64,000 nucleotides of DNA from an uncultured Clostridia bacterium (GCA_947631965.1 CANRNL010000004.1:25122-89121), one strand, 5' to 3'. Numbered from the stretch's first letter, positions 1-8,874 are shown. Numbers and translations are program-made. Notes: generated by a model from the letters alone, not told the origin.

Positions 1-2183
1 TCAACACCGTTGATTACGCCTTCTGCTGCGAGAGCTTCAATAGCCTCGCCTGCCCACGACTTAACGCCGTCGATATCAACGAACGTAGAAGTTGTACCGG
101 TCTGACCGCCGGGAGTTGTAGACTCTGTGGGCTCTGCGCTCGCGCTGGCTGAAGGATTGCCGCCGTTGCCGCTGCTGCCTCCGGGACCGGAAGTAGCAAT
201 CGACGAGCTCTTACCCTTAACTACGGTTGTTACGGGAGCAAGCGTATAGATGTCTTCGCCAACCTTGTAAGAACCGGTAATCTCAACGGGTTCGCCCTTT
301 GCTTTATCCAAAGCAGCTACCGAAATCGAAACGTTCTTTGCGCTTCCTGACATAGTAACGGGAGTAGCCGGAGTTCCATCTATCGAAATTTCAACCGTAG
401 CGTCGCTTTCGATTGTAACGTCTCTCTTTACAAGAACAGTGAAGTCTTTCTTTTCTCTTATTGTAGGCTCAACGATTACCGGAATGCTCATAAGACCTTC
501 GAGAGTAGTTTCAGCAGCAGCCAAATCCGCATTTTCGGGGTCAGCAGCCTTTGCATCTGCGAGCTGAGCCTTAACCTTTTCAGCAACTTCCTTATACTTC
601 GCGTTGCTTGTGTAATCCTTCAACTGTTTAACAGCTTCTACAACAGCTGCAACTTCCTGCTCGGTTGTTACTTCAGTAGTAGGCAGGAGTGCTCTTGCAG
701 CTGCAACAGCAGCCTTTGCATCCTGGAGTTTCTTGTTAGCCGCGGTTGCACCGGGAACCTCTTCTTTTCCTTCGAGAACTTCTTCAGCAACTTCAATCCA
801 TGCCTTATAAGCAAGTGCTGTGTCGCTGTTAACGTGCTCTACGAGGCTGGAAGCGATGTCTGCCGCCTCTATGATTTCACCGAGATCATTCAATACATCA
901 TTGGTAAGAGAATCAAGCTTAGCCTTATCTGCGTTGAGCTTCTTGGAATCCTTAAGAGCCGGTTCGGATCTTACAAGAGAATTGTACTCGCTCTTAAGAT
1001 CCGGAACGTTTTCCTTAAGCACATCTACATCTCCGGTAATGTCCTCAAGTGCGGGAACAGTAGCTTCAACCTTTTCGTGGAATGCCCTACCTGCCTCAGA
1101 AGCCGCAAGAATCGGGTCATCCGTAACAGTTACCGTAACGGTAGCCTTCTTACCGGTAACATCAATGTAATCGTTGTCAGCGAGGTCAGCCTCAACTGTA
1201 TAAACGTCTTCTTTGCCAACCTGCGCAGCTGTAAGAGTACCGGTAGCCTTAACGGTCTGAGTAAGTCCGTTTGTAGCAGTTACTGTAGCGTCAGTCTCAA
1301 ATGTAGCAGGCTCGGTAGCGCCATCTATCATATCTACTTCCGCAGTAGCTGTTGCCGAAGCAAAGTCAGCCTTTGAAAGATTTACGGTAACCTTAACAGT
1401 CGGGCTAACACCGGAACCGAGAGAAATGGGATCCTCTGCAGTTACAGTACCTGTTACTTCCTGAGTTGCAGCCATATTGTTATAGGTTGATGCATCCCAA
1501 GTTACAGGAAGCGAAACCGTTGTGGTTCCCGATGATGTTGTTCCTGTAGCCGAAACAGTTGAAGGAAGTATGGAAATCGGATCGCCAAACTTACCTGCAA
1601 CAGGCTCAACCGGGTTGATAGCTGTAACCGTTGTAGTCTCAGCAACAGTTACGGTGAACGTAGCCAAGTCGTCTATATTATATTTATTGATAGCGTCATC
1701 CGGCTTATAGAAACAGGTAGCTCCCTCATGCTGGAAACTAAAAGTATAGTCACCGGGAGTCAAATCGCTTGCAACGGTTACTTCAACACTGCCGAGAAGC
1801 GACGTGGTATAATTGCCCTTAGGCTTAGTCTTTGCACCTATAAGAACAAGCTTATCTTCTCCCATATTCTGTGCAATTTCTATATCATCCTCGTTAAAAA
1901 TGCTCTTTATTTCAGCTGTAAACTTTGTTTCGTCAAAACCCAAGACGTTACAACCAACCGTCATGTCATAGAAGGTTAACGGACCTCCCGAAGGATCGGT
2001 AACATAGATATTCATCGTAAATTTACCACCCTGTTTAACGGTTACCGAATTGGCTCCGTTTACATCGCCGGTTGTCAATAACAACTTGCCGTCATAATCT
2101 TCCGCAAATGCGTTTATGCAGCAAAGCGAAAGAACCATTGCGACAACAACAACGAGAGCCGTAATTTTCTTTAATGTTCTCAT
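1..2183 (-). CDS. Secreted cohesin-like protein with C-terminal SLH domain (3' end outside window)
   Basis: About 727 residues are visible; the gene runs off the left edge. It starts at the ATG read from 2183, behind AAAGGGGA. Residues 1-24 are a signal peptide ending near INAFA. Residues about 25-175 look like a cohesin fold: they start with TGDVNGANSVTV and contain a GSVEVTVASDLTPGDYTFSF-type strand pattern. Next come Ig-like/bacterial-repeat segments (about 175-340), an Ala/Lys/Glu-rich helical part (about 345-560), another beta segment, and a Gly/Ser/Pro linker (about 655-695). The last visible residues, FVDIDGVKSWAGEAIEALAA, are the start of an SLH domain, so the protein probably attaches to the cell-wall polymer. 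Cohesin plus SLH is the layout of anchoring scaffoldins, and the next gene upstream encodes a dockerin. SLH and signal peptide are clear; the cohesin call is moderate. Confidence 0.75.
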   Translation of the reverse strand, partial: MRTLKKITALVVVVAMVLSLCCINAFAEDYDGKLLLTTGDVNGANSVTVKQGGKFTMNIYVTDPSGGPLTFYDMTVGCNVLGFDETKFTAEIKSIFNEDDIEIAQNMGEDKLVLIGAKTKPKGNYTTSLLGSVEVTVASDLTPGDYTFSFQHEGATCFYKPDDAINKYNIDDLATFTVTVAETTTVTAINPVEPVAGKFGDPISILPSTVSATGTTSSGTTTVSLPVTWDASTYNNMAATQEVTGTVTAEDPISLGSGVSPTVKVTVNLSKADFASATATAEVDMIDGATEPATFETDATVTATNGLTQTVKATGTLTAAQVGKEDVYTVEADLADNDYIDVTGKKATVTVTVTDDPILAASEAGRAFHEKVEATVPALEDITGDVDVLKENVPDLKSEYNSLVRSEPALKDSKKLNADKAKLDSLTNDVLNDLGEIIEAADIASSLVEHVNSDTALAYKAWIEVAEEVLEGKEEVPGATAANKKLQDAKAAVAAARALLPTTEVTTEQEVAAVVEAVKQLKDYTSNAKYKEVAEKVKAQLADAKAADPENADLAAAETTLEGLMSIPVIVEPTIREKKDFTVLVKRDVTIESDATVEISIDGTPATPVTMSGSAKNVSISVAALDKAKGEPVEITGSYKVGEDIYTLAPVTTVVKGKSSSIATSGPGGSSGNGGNPSASASAEPTESTTPGGQTGTTSTFVDIDGVKSWAGEAIEALAAEGVINGV

Positions 2184-2258
2184 TTCTTTAATCCCCTTTC
2201 AAAAATTTAAATATTTTGGATTTAATTATTTTTCGTAAATATTTTTGGAATAATCTTC

Positions 2259-2303
2259 CCGTGTGTCTTAAAACACCACACGGACGAATATTATTATTCG
2301 TCC
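2259..2303 (-). terminator. Overlapping hairpins after the dockerin gene
   Basis: Two inverted repeats lie in the 143-bp gap: GGACGAAT/ATTCGTCC (2282-2289 with 2296-2303) and CCGTGTG/CACACGG (2259-2265 with 2277-2283). They share GG at 2282-2283, so only one can fully form at a time. There is no clean U-run. They may end the dockerin transcript or tune read-through into the cohesin/SLH gene; this is inference. Confidence 0.4.
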
Positions 2304-2326
2304 AATGTGATATTTTTAATCAAAGA

Positions 2327-3199
2327 TTATTCAGCAGCCTCAACCTCGGCTTCAACTTCAGCTTCGGTCTCTTCCTCGGTCTCCTCTTCGGAAGTTTCCT
2401 CGGCAGCTTCCTCGGATTCTTCAACCTCTTCGGTTACTTCTTCCGATTTTACTTCCTCGGCATCTTCTGCGGGAGTCTCCTCCTCAGGCTCGGTTGCTTC
2501 TTCGGGCTCAACAACTTCCGCGTTGTCCTCGGGAGCAACAACCTCTTCGGGTTCTTCTATCGAAGCTGCAGCGGCAGCTTCAACGGGGAATGTATCAATC
2601 TTTCCCAAAATTTTGCTGATTATAAGACCAACGTCTGCAGCAGTCAAGCCTCCGATTCCGTCAACATCAGCAGCGATAAATCCGGGCGTTCCTTCAGCCA
2701 AACTTGAATCCTTACCCAAAATGTTGCTGATTATAATACCAACGTCTGTAGCGGTCACACCCCCGATTCCGTCAACGTCGCCGTACGTAACATCCGGAGT
2801 CTCCTGATACTCAAACGCAACAACCTGCGCCGCAGGAGTGTCGATATCGGTACCGCCTACCTTAACGAGCAGGTACTTGCTTTCGCCTTCCGCCGGAGCC
2901 CAACCGTCTTTAACCGTAAAGGTCTTGGACGAGCCTGCGTCCTCCTGGGTAACGTAAACTATTTCCTGGTCTACATAAGGCGTGTCTTCCGCACCTGTGC
3001 CGCCTGTCAAAGCCTCATAAGCCGCGGTTATATCAAATGCCAACAAGGTCATCTGACCGCTTATTCCGCTATAATCAACGGTGACATTAGAGCCTGCGCG
3101 GCTTGCTGTCATTGTCGGAGCGGCAAACGCCGAGCTGCTTACAGCAACGCTCAACGCAGTTGCACACGCCAACGCTTTTGCAATTGTTTTGATTTTCAT
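2327..3199 (-). CDS. Secreted dockerin-containing protein with acidic tail
   Basis: The start at 3199 is chosen because TAAGGAGG lies 8 nt upstream; an upstream in-frame extension has no such site. The product is 290 residues. Residues 1-26 are a signal peptide (KIKTIAKALACATALS..AFA). A short beta-rich domain follows (about 27-135). A type I dockerin lies at about 138-205: two F-hand-like repeats, DVDGIGGVTATD and DVDGIGGLTAAD, each followed by a helix VGIIISNILGK or VGLIISKILGK. The last 80 or so residues are mostly Glu/Ala/Val and very acidic. In canonical dockerin calcium loops position 5 is Asp; here it is Ile in both repeats. The neighbour encodes a cohesin-like/SLH protein, so the two probably bind each other outside the cell. 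No catalytic domain is visible, so this may be an adaptor or structural subunit. Confidence 0.8.
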   Translation of the reverse strand: MKIKTIAKALACATALSVAVSSSAFAAPTMTASRAGSNVTVDYSGISGQMTLLAFDITAAYEALTGGTGAEDTPYVDQEIVYVTQEDAGSSKTFTVKDGWAPAEGESKYLLVKVGGTDIDTPAAQVVAFEYQETPDVTYGDVDGIGGVTATDVGIIISNILGKDSSLAEGTPGFIAADVDGIGGLTAADVGLIISKILGKIDTFPVEAAAAASIEEPEEVVAPEDNAEVVEPEEATEPEEETPAEDAEEVKSEEVTEEVEESEEAAEETSEEETEEETEAEVEAEVEAAE

Positions 3200-3582
3200 A
3201 ATGAACATCCTCCTTAACTCTTTCCTTAAAATATTGATTTCACTTTCTATTCCCTCGGAAACCCTCGGAAACATAATTTTACTGAGTTGAATTGCCGAAT
3301 CATCATTCGGCTGTCCGGAAAGAGAAACCCACAACAACAACTCTTTCCGCATCCATTTCCCTATAATTTATATCTTTTTATATCTTTATATATTACGAGC
3401 AAAATACGCTATGTAAAAATACAAAATCGTACTTCACCGTTTATACATTTTCAATTATAATACTTTTGATACAATATTTCAAGAGTTTTTTTAACTTTTT
3501 TTATATTTATTTTTTGGAAATGCCCAAAACGCCTGAAATAATGCGGTATTACAGGGATTTAAGCAAAAAAATTTTTTCTTGA

Positions 3583-3611
3583 TTGACATTATATCTTATT
3601 TGCGCTAAAAT
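3583..3611 (+). promoter_or_regulatory. Sigma-A promoter for apbE
   Basis: TTGACA (3583-3588), 17-nt spacer, TAAAAT (3606-3611), about 100 nt upstream of the ApbE start. The rest of the 360-bp gap (3353-3712) is very AT-rich and also carries the upstream region of the leftward dockerin gene; I see no gene in it. Confidence 0.75.
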
Positions 3612-3712
3612 ATCAATACATAATTTTAAAAAAATACAATCTTAAAACAATTTTTTCAGCGCTTTTCATATTTAGATATTATATTATTATATAAAATAAG
3701 GAAGAAACTTAT

Positions 3713-4702
3713 ATGAGTATAAAAAAAATCAAGATTTTGCTTTCGGTAATACTTCTCGCGGTGCTGTGCGCCGCACTTTATATATCGAGCGGGCGGCGCG
3801 CGGGAGAATATTCCGAAACCCAATTTCTGTTTGACACCGAATGTACCGTAAGCGCGGGCGGCAAAAACGCCGAAGCCGCCGTAAACGCCGCGTTCGAGCG
3901 TGCCGCAGAGCTTGACGCGCTGTTTGACTACTATTCCGACAGTTCAATCGTTTCAGAAATAAACAACGCTTCCGCAGACGTTGAAATCGGTATTGACGCA
4001 GACACCGCCTCCGTCCTGTCTATGGCAAATCAAATCTCGGAAGCGTCGGGAGGCGCGTTTGATATAACCATAGCACCGGTCAAGGATTTATGGAATTTCA
4101 GCGGAGAACCCTCCGTTCCGTCAAGCGCCGCGATTCAATCGGCTTTAAAAAGTGTAAACTATAACAACTTTACACTCGATTCTGAAAATAATTTTCTTGT
4201 AAAGCACAATACCTTTACAAGAATTGACTTAGGCGGAATAGCAAAGGGCTACGCGGCGGACGAAGCCGCAAAAACACTGAAAGAAAGCGGCGTAAAATAC
4301 GCTCTTATCGACTTTGGTGGCAACGTGGTAACTCTCGGCAACAACCCGAAGAACAAAAACGGAATATGGAAAATCGGTATTCAAAAGCCATTTGCGCCCA
4401 CCGGAGAATACAGCGAAATAATAGAGGTAACCGAGAGCGCGGTGGTCACGAGCGGAATTTATGAACGCAACTTCACCGAAAACGGCATACTTTACCATCA
4501 TATTTTAGATCCCAAAAGCGGATACCCCGTCGAAAACGGGCTGAGCAGCGTCACGGTCGTACACAAATCGTCCGCCGTGGCGGACGGTCTTGCAACCGCG
4601 TGCTTTGTACTCGGCGAAGAACATGGACGCGAGCTTGCGGAAAAATTCGGGGCGGAGGTTTACTTTAAATATCGGAACGAACAGACGGAGGAAACAAAAT
4701 GA
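3713..4702 (+). CDS. apbE: FAD:protein FMN transferase (ApbE family)
   Basis: A 329-residue protein with an N-terminal membrane/signal segment (residues about 8-25), so it acts at the outer face of the membrane. ApbE enzymes move FMN from FAD onto threonine of flavoproteins such as Rnf/Nqr subunits. Family signatures are DLGGIAKGYAADEA, the FGGNVVTLG stretch, SAVVTSGIYERNF, YHHILDPKSGYPV and the C-terminal DGLATACFVLG. The length is normal. The start follows AAGGAAG. The last four bases overlap the next gene (ATGA), so the two are translationally coupled. No Rnf target gene is in the window. Confidence 0.93.
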   Translation: MSIKKIKILLSVILLAVLCAALYISSGRRAGEYSETQFLFDTECTVSAGGKNAEAAVNAAFERAAELDALFDYYSDSSIVSEINNASADVEIGIDADTASVLSMANQISEASGGAFDITIAPVKDLWNFSGEPSVPSSAAIQSALKSVNYNNFTLDSENNFLVKHNTFTRIDLGGIAKGYAADEAAKTLKESGVKYALIDFGGNVVTLGNNPKNKNGIWKIGIQKPFAPTGEYSEIIEVTESAVVTSGIYERNFTENGILYHHILDPKSGYPVENGLSSVTVVHKSSAVADGLATACFVLGEEHGRELAEKFGAEVYFKYRNEQTEETK

Positions 4703-5844
4703 CTGTAACAAACGCTAAAATCTATACCATGAAAAATCGGGAAATAATCGAGTGCGGCTTTATATCATTTGAAAACGGCATAATAACCGCGGTAGGCGAT
4801 ATGGCAAATTGTCCGCACACCGACGAAGTATTTGACGCGGAAGGCGGCACGGTAACGCCCGGACTTGTTGAGGCGCACTGTCACATAGGTATGTGGGAGG
4901 ACGGTCTTAACGAGGAGGGCGACGACGGTAACGAGGACACCGAGCCCGCAACGCCGCAGATGCGCGCAATAGACGCGGTAAATCCGCAGGACAGAGCTTT
5001 TTCGGAAGCCGCCGCCTCGGGAGTAACCACCGTAGTCACGGGTCCGGGAAGCGCAAATCCAATCGGAGGGCAGCTTATGGCTATGAAAACGGCCGGAATA
5101 CGCGCCGACGATATGGTCGTAAAATCCCCTATTGCCATAAAAATGGCGTTTGGAGAAAATCCGAAGATGGTTTACCGAGGAAAGGAGCGCACTCCCTCCA
5201 CCAGAATGGCAACCGCCGCAATCATACGGGAAAATCTGTATCAGGCGCGCGAGTATATGAAAAAATGGGAGCGATACAAGAGCGGCGCCGACGAGGATAT
5301 GCCCGAATTTGATTTTAAGCTCGAACCGCTTGTTTCGGCGCTGAAAGGCGAAATACAGGTTCACGCGCACGCGCACCGCGCCGACGATATTTTCACGGCA
5401 ATACGCATAGCAAAGGAGTTTGGCTTAAAACTTGTCCTCGTACACTGCACCGAGGGGCATCTGATTGCCGACGAGCTTGCAAAAGACGGCTATCCCGTGC
5501 TTTCGGGGCCGTCCTTTACCGACAGGAGCAAGCCGGAGCTGCGGGCGCTCACGTTTGAAGCCCCGTCAATATTAAACAAGCATAATATACCGACCGCAAT
5601 TATAACAGACCATCCCGAAACTCCGGTAAAGTATCTTAACATCTGCGCCGCCATGGCAGTGCGCGAAGGGATGGACGAGTACGAGGCTCTGCGCTCGATA
5701 ACTGCGGTTCCCGCCGAAATACTCGGTCTGGGAGATAAAATAGGTTCGCTCGAAGCGGGCAAGGATGCGGACATTGTTATATGGGACAAAAGTCCGCTCG
5801 ATATTATGTCAAAACAGAAAAAAGTATTTATAGATGGGAAATAA
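4699..5844 (+). CDS. Amidohydrolase (imidazolonepropionase-like)
   Basis: A 381-residue metal-dependent hydrolase. The N-terminal beta-sandwich segment leads to TPGLVEAHCHIGMW, whose HxH pair is the usual first metal ligand set. Further ligand candidates are HAHAHRADD, VHCTEGHLI and TDHPETPV, the last with the catalytic-type Asp. The C-terminal GSLEAGKDADIVIWD is typical of cyclic amidohydrolases closing the sandwich. The family acts on C-N bonds of small molecules; the substrate cannot be read here. It shares no histidine-degradation neighbours, so a hutI assignment would be unsafe. It overlaps apbE by 4 nt. Confidence 0.85.
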   Translation: MTVTNAKIYTMKNREIIECGFISFENGIITAVGDMANCPHTDEVFDAEGGTVTPGLVEAHCHIGMWEDGLNEEGDDGNEDTEPATPQMRAIDAVNPQDRAFSEAAASGVTTVVTGPGSANPIGGQLMAMKTAGIRADDMVVKSPIAIKMAFGENPKMVYRGKERTPSTRMATAAIIRENLYQAREYMKKWERYKSGADEDMPEFDFKLEPLVSALKGEIQVHAHAHRADDIFTAIRIAKEFGLKLVLVHCTEGHLIADELAKDGYPVLSGPSFTDRSKPELRALTFEAPSILNKHNIPTAIITDHPETPVKYLNICAAMAVREGMDEYEALRSITAVPAEILGLGDKIGSLEAGKDADIVIWDKSPLDIMSKQKKVFIDGK

Positions 5845-5880
5845 ATAAATAAAAGCGGGTAAACCCGCTTTTATTTATTT
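5841..5880. terminator. Bidirectional terminator between amidohydrolase and dacF
   Basis: Perfect inverted repeat AAAAGCGGG-taaa-CCCGCTTTT (5851-5872) flanked by AAATAAAT and ATTTATTT, giving a U-rich tail on either strand between two convergent genes. Confidence 0.9.
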
Positions 5881-5883
5881 TAT

Positions 5884-7062
5884 TCAACTTGCCTTTACAA
5901 ACGTAAACCTTTTCAAAATCTTTCCGAACATCTGCAAATACGTTATTCGCGGCGCGTCCTCGCTTGTGACAATATTTCTGCGCGCGACCTCGCCGCCGTC
6001 GATAGTGAACACGACTTCGCCCACCTTCGTGCCTGCGGGCGCGGGAGCGTCGAGCTTTTCATCCATTGTAACATTTACTTCAACATTTCCGCTGTTACCT
6101 TTTTTGACAATAAAATTTACGCCTCCCTCTACCTCTGTCGCGGCGCTGTCTTTTGAACCACCCGCAACCTTTATCGGCGGAAGCGGCTCGGTCATTACGC
6201 TGTCGTCAACCAGAGAGTAATTCGCAAAACCGTAATCAAGCAGCTTTGTCGCGCTTGAAAATCTGTCTGCTGTCGTCGGCGCGGCGAGAACCACGGCAAC
6301 AAGCTGCATATTATTTCTCTTTGCCGACGCGGAAAGACAGTATTTCGCGGTACTTGTCGAGCCCGTCTTTATTCCGTTCGCGCCGTCGTAAAACCTTATC
6401 AGCTTATTGGTGTTCGCAAGCTGAAACTCTCCGCCCCGTATACTGTCCATCCATATCGTAAGATACTTTTGTATCTGCTCATGCTTTAAAAGCTCGCACG
6501 AAATCAACGCTATGTCATACGCGGTGCTGTAATGCTCGGTCGTCTCGTCCAAGCCGTTGCAGTTTATAAAGTGTGTATCATTTGCGCCGAGCGCGGCGGC
6601 GCGCTTGTTCATCTGCTCGACGAAAGACTCCTCCGTTCCCGAAACAAACTCCGCCATGGCGACCGCCGCGTCATTGCCGGAGGCTACCGCGATGGCTTTC
6701 ATCATATCGTCAACGCTCATCTGCTCGCCCTGCTCCAAAAATACCTGCGAACCGCCCATCGACGCGGCATGCTCGCTTACCGTCACCATATCGTCAAGCG
6801 ATATTTTGCCGCTGTCCAGCGCCTCCATTATAAGAAGCATTGTCATAGTTTTCGTTACGCTGGCAATCTGCATACGCTCATGCGCGTTAAGCTCGTACAA
6901 AATCTGTCCGCTCGACGCTTCCATAAGAAGCGCGGACGGAGCGGTGACAAGCTGTGCCGATACGTCGGTGTCAACCTGCACCGAGACCTCGGCGAACGCC
7001 GACGCGCCGCAAAACACGGCAAGCGCAAGAGCAAGACAAAGCGCACACTTTAATATTCGCAT
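5884..7062 (-). CDS. dacF: D-alanyl-D-alanine carboxypeptidase (peptidase S11, DacF type)
   Basis: The start at 7062 is behind GGAAGGAA; the longer in-frame version lacks a site. The product is 392 residues with a signal peptide ending near ASAFA. The three active-site motifs of serine penicillin-binding proteins are present: SVTK (Ser68, Lys71), SGN (128-130) and KTG (232-234). The C-terminal part (about 290-380) is the PBP5-type beta domain and ends in an amphipathic segment (FGKILKRF) that would lie on the membrane. It trims the terminal D-Ala of peptidoglycan stem peptides. In Bacillus, DacF acts in forespore cortex synthesis; vegetative DacA is the alternative. Confidence 0.93.
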   Translation of the reverse strand: MRILKCALCLALALAVFCGASAFAEVSVQVDTDVSAQLVTAPSALLMEASSGQILYELNAHERMQIASVTKTMTMLLIMEALDSGKISLDDMVTVSEHAASMGGSQVFLEQGEQMSVDDMMKAIAVASGNDAAVAMAEFVSGTEESFVEQMNKRAAALGANDTHFINCNGLDETTEHYSTAYDIALISCELLKHEQIQKYLTIWMDSIRGGEFQLANTNKLIRFYDGANGIKTGSTSTAKYCLSASAKRNNMQLVAVVLAAPTTADRFSSATKLLDYGFANYSLVDDSVMTEPLPPIKVAGGSKDSAATEVEGGVNFIVKKGNSGNVEVNVTMDEKLDAPAPAGTKVGEVVFTIDGGEVARRNIVTSEDAPRITYLQMFGKILKRFTFVKAS

Positions 7063-7237
7063 AAAATCAGTTCCTTCCGTTTTTGTGTTTTTATGTTTCA
7101 AGTTTTTAATTCTTCCGTTTATAAATAGCTATGCGAAAACACAAACAAAATTCACCTTTTTTGTGATTTTTACTGTTTTTGTATAATTAAATCTATCCGA
7201 TTTTTTTGAAAATATTGTCATTTAATGCACAAAAATG

Positions 7238-7266
7238 TTGATTTTGAACTCATTTTAATATATTAT
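7238..7266 (+). promoter_or_regulatory. Promoter for the coiled-coil membrane protein
   Basis: TTGATT (7238-7243), 17-nt spacer, TATTAT (7261-7266). Transcription would begin near 7273, which rules out the upstream in-frame ATG at 7225 as the start codon. Confidence 0.6.
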
Positions 7267-7353
7267 ATACATAGGTTAAACTCAAAACGTTTATGCTCCG
7301 GTGAACCGGCGAGTATTTTAGTTTTTATTTTTATTTATCGGAAGTGTTTTAAA

Positions 7354-7908
7354 GTGAAATTCGGTAAACTTGAAGAATTGAAAATGCGGCTGAGTATGAG
7401 ACTGTCGGGATTTTCTCTGCGCGGCAATACGGAACGCAAAATAATAATCGTTCTTATACTCGCGCTTATTTCGGCGCCGATATTAACATATCATATCGGG
7501 TCAAGCAAAAATCTAAGCCACGCACTGGTCGAAGAAAAGCTGAGTGCGGACGAGGAATATAACAACGTTATAAGCGGAATAGAGGAACAAAGCGGAAAGC
7601 TTGACGAGCTGAAAGAGCAGATAAGCGAGAGCGAGGCAAAGCTCGAAGAATACAGAATCCAAAAAGAAAATTCCGAAAAAGAGCTGGCGGAGCTTGACCG
7701 GAAGCTCACCGAAAAGCACGAGATTCTTTACCCCTCCGCGAAAAGCGAGGTCAAGGTGGCGCTGTCGGACAACAGCACGGTTTATGTCACCAAGACCGGC
7801 AAAAAATATCACCGCGACGGCTGTTCAAGCCTTTCAAAAAGCAAAATTCCAATTACTTACGCGGAAGCCGTAGCAAAGGGTTACATGCCCTGCAAATCCT
7901 GTAACTGA
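7354..7908 (+). CDS. Membrane-anchored coiled-coil protein with C-terminal Cys/His motif
   Basis: I choose GTG at 7354 (184 residues), 9 nt after GGAAG and downstream of the promoter. One transmembrane helix lies at about residues 29-45 (IIIVLILALISAPILTY). A charged coiled coil follows (about 65-130, rich in EEQSGKLDELKEQ-type heptads). The C-terminus reads VYVTKTGKKYHRDGCSSL..AVAKGYMPCKSC: a YHxxxC..GYxPCxxC pattern like the small metal-binding (Ada-type) modules found at the ends of many clostridial and phage surface proteins. It is likely an extracytoplasmic sensor, tether or metal-binding protein; no specific role can be given. Confidence 0.75.
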   Translation: MKFGKLEELKMRLSMRLSGFSLRGNTERKIIIVLILALISAPILTYHIGSSKNLSHALVEEKLSADEEYNNVISGIEEQSGKLDELKEQISESEAKLEEYRIQKENSEKELAELDRKLTEKHEILYPSAKSEVKVALSDNSTVYVTKTGKKYHRDGCSSLSKSKIPITYAEAVAKGYMPCKSCN

Positions 7909-7924
7909 CAAATCAAAGCGCAAA

Positions 7925-7962
7925 AAATCGGCATACTTAAAATTAAGTATGCCGATTTAATT
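7925..7962. terminator. Terminator between coiled-coil gene and ferritin
   Basis: 15-bp inverted repeat AAATCGGCATACTTA (7925-7939) with TAAGTATGCCGATTT (7944-7958), then TTAATTTT. It sits between convergent genes and can serve both. Confidence 0.85.
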
Positions 7963-7991
7963 TTCGGTTATTGTTTATATGCCGTATCCTA

Positions 7992-8504
7992 TCAGTCAAG
8001 AACGAGGGAGGGGGCCGAGTAAACTCTCGCGCCAAGCTCGCTGTTGAGCATATACAGGCTTCTTGCATCATCGCCGAAAAGCTCCATCTTTGTGATGAGG
8101 TCGGAAGAATTTTTCTCCTCCTCGCCCTGTTCTTTAACGAACCAGTCGAGGAATTGAACCGTGCGGTAGTCATTTACCTTCTGAGCCGCCGCGTATATGT
8201 TGTTTATGAGCGAGGTAACATACTGTTCATGCTCGTAAGCCGCGTTCAGCGGGTCGAGAAGCGTCTCGAAGGTCTTGTCGGGCTTTGCGATTGCCTCAAG
8301 AACTACGGGTTGGTCGTTGTTGTGCAGATATTGATAAATCAAAAGCGCGTGGTCCTGCTCTTCTTTCGCCTGAATCTCATACCAGTTCGAAAAGCCGTCC
8401 AGCCCTTTTGCGGAGTAGAAATTCGCCATATCAAGGTAGAGATATGCGGAATACAGTTCCTTGTTTATCTGGTCGTTCAATAATTCGTATACCTTCTTGT
8501 CCAT
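7992..8504 (-). CDS. ftnA: Ferritin (FtnA type)
   Basis: The start at 8504 has TTTTAGGAGG upstream; the longer frame begins inside the promoter. The product is 170 residues, the normal size. Ferroxidase ligands are seen in NKELYSAYLYL (Glu16) and AKEEQDHALL (Glu49, His52), with later acidic helices. It forms a 24-subunit shell that oxidises Fe(II) and stores iron, which limits Fenton damage in anaerobes meeting oxygen. It is a single-gene transcript with its own promoter and a shared terminator. No Fur box was recognised with certainty. Confidence 0.95.
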   Translation of the reverse strand: MDKKVYELLNDQINKELYSAYLYLDMANFYSAKGLDGFSNWYEIQAKEEQDHALLIYQYLHNNDQPVVLEAIAKPDKTFETLLDPLNAAYEHEQYVTSLINNIYAAAQKVNDYRTVQFLDWFVKEQGEEEKNSSDLITKMELFGDDARSLYMLNSELGARVYSAPSLVLD

Positions 8505-8547
8505 AGTAAAACCTCCTAAAATAGTTAAAATATCTAAATACATAAAA

Positions 8548-8576
8548 ATTATAGCACCGCAAAATTTGAGTGTCAA
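8548..8576 (-). promoter_or_regulatory. Promoter of ferritin
   Basis: On the minus strand TTGACA (8576-8571), 17-nt spacer, TATAAT (8553-8548): a full consensus promoter 44 nt from the ferritin start. Confidence 0.85.
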
Positions 8577-8603
8577 TAGATAATTAAAATTTTAAAAAAA
8601 GTA

Positions 8604-8632
8604 TTGACAATAAAATGTTTCTTTGCTATAAT
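8604..8632 (+). promoter_or_regulatory. Promoter of the tRNA cluster
   Basis: TTGACA (8604-8609), 17-nt spacer, TATAAT (8627-8632), 40 nt before the first tRNA. It is back to back with the ferritin promoter. Confidence 0.9.
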
Positions 8633-8671
8633 ACTTTAGGTCAAGTTAACAAACCTTTATATTATGGATAT

Positions 8672-8745
8672 GCGGGTGTAGTTCAATGGTAGAATCTCAG
8701 CCTTCCAAGCTGATTGCGTGGGTTCGATCCCCATCACCCGCTCCA
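8672..8745 (+). tRNA. tRNA-Gly(TCC)
   Basis: Acceptor GCGGGTG pairs with CACCCGC. The anticodon loop CTTCCAA gives TCC; the T-loop GGTTCGATCC is present; CCA is encoded (8743-8745). Confidence 0.95.
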
Positions 8746-8755
8746 TTATTTTTAT

Positions 8756-8832
<77 letters not shown>

Positions 8833-8874
8833 AATTAAGGTCTGCGGGCATACTGTATGCGCCTTACGTTTTGT

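Noticed and set aside
834..1376. Plus-strand frames opposite the cohesin/SLH gene
   Set aside because: They are antisense shadows of an intact long gene with signal peptide and domains.
7225..7353. Upstream extension of the coiled-coil protein
   Set aside because: It begins before the predicted promoter -35 box and has no ribosome site.
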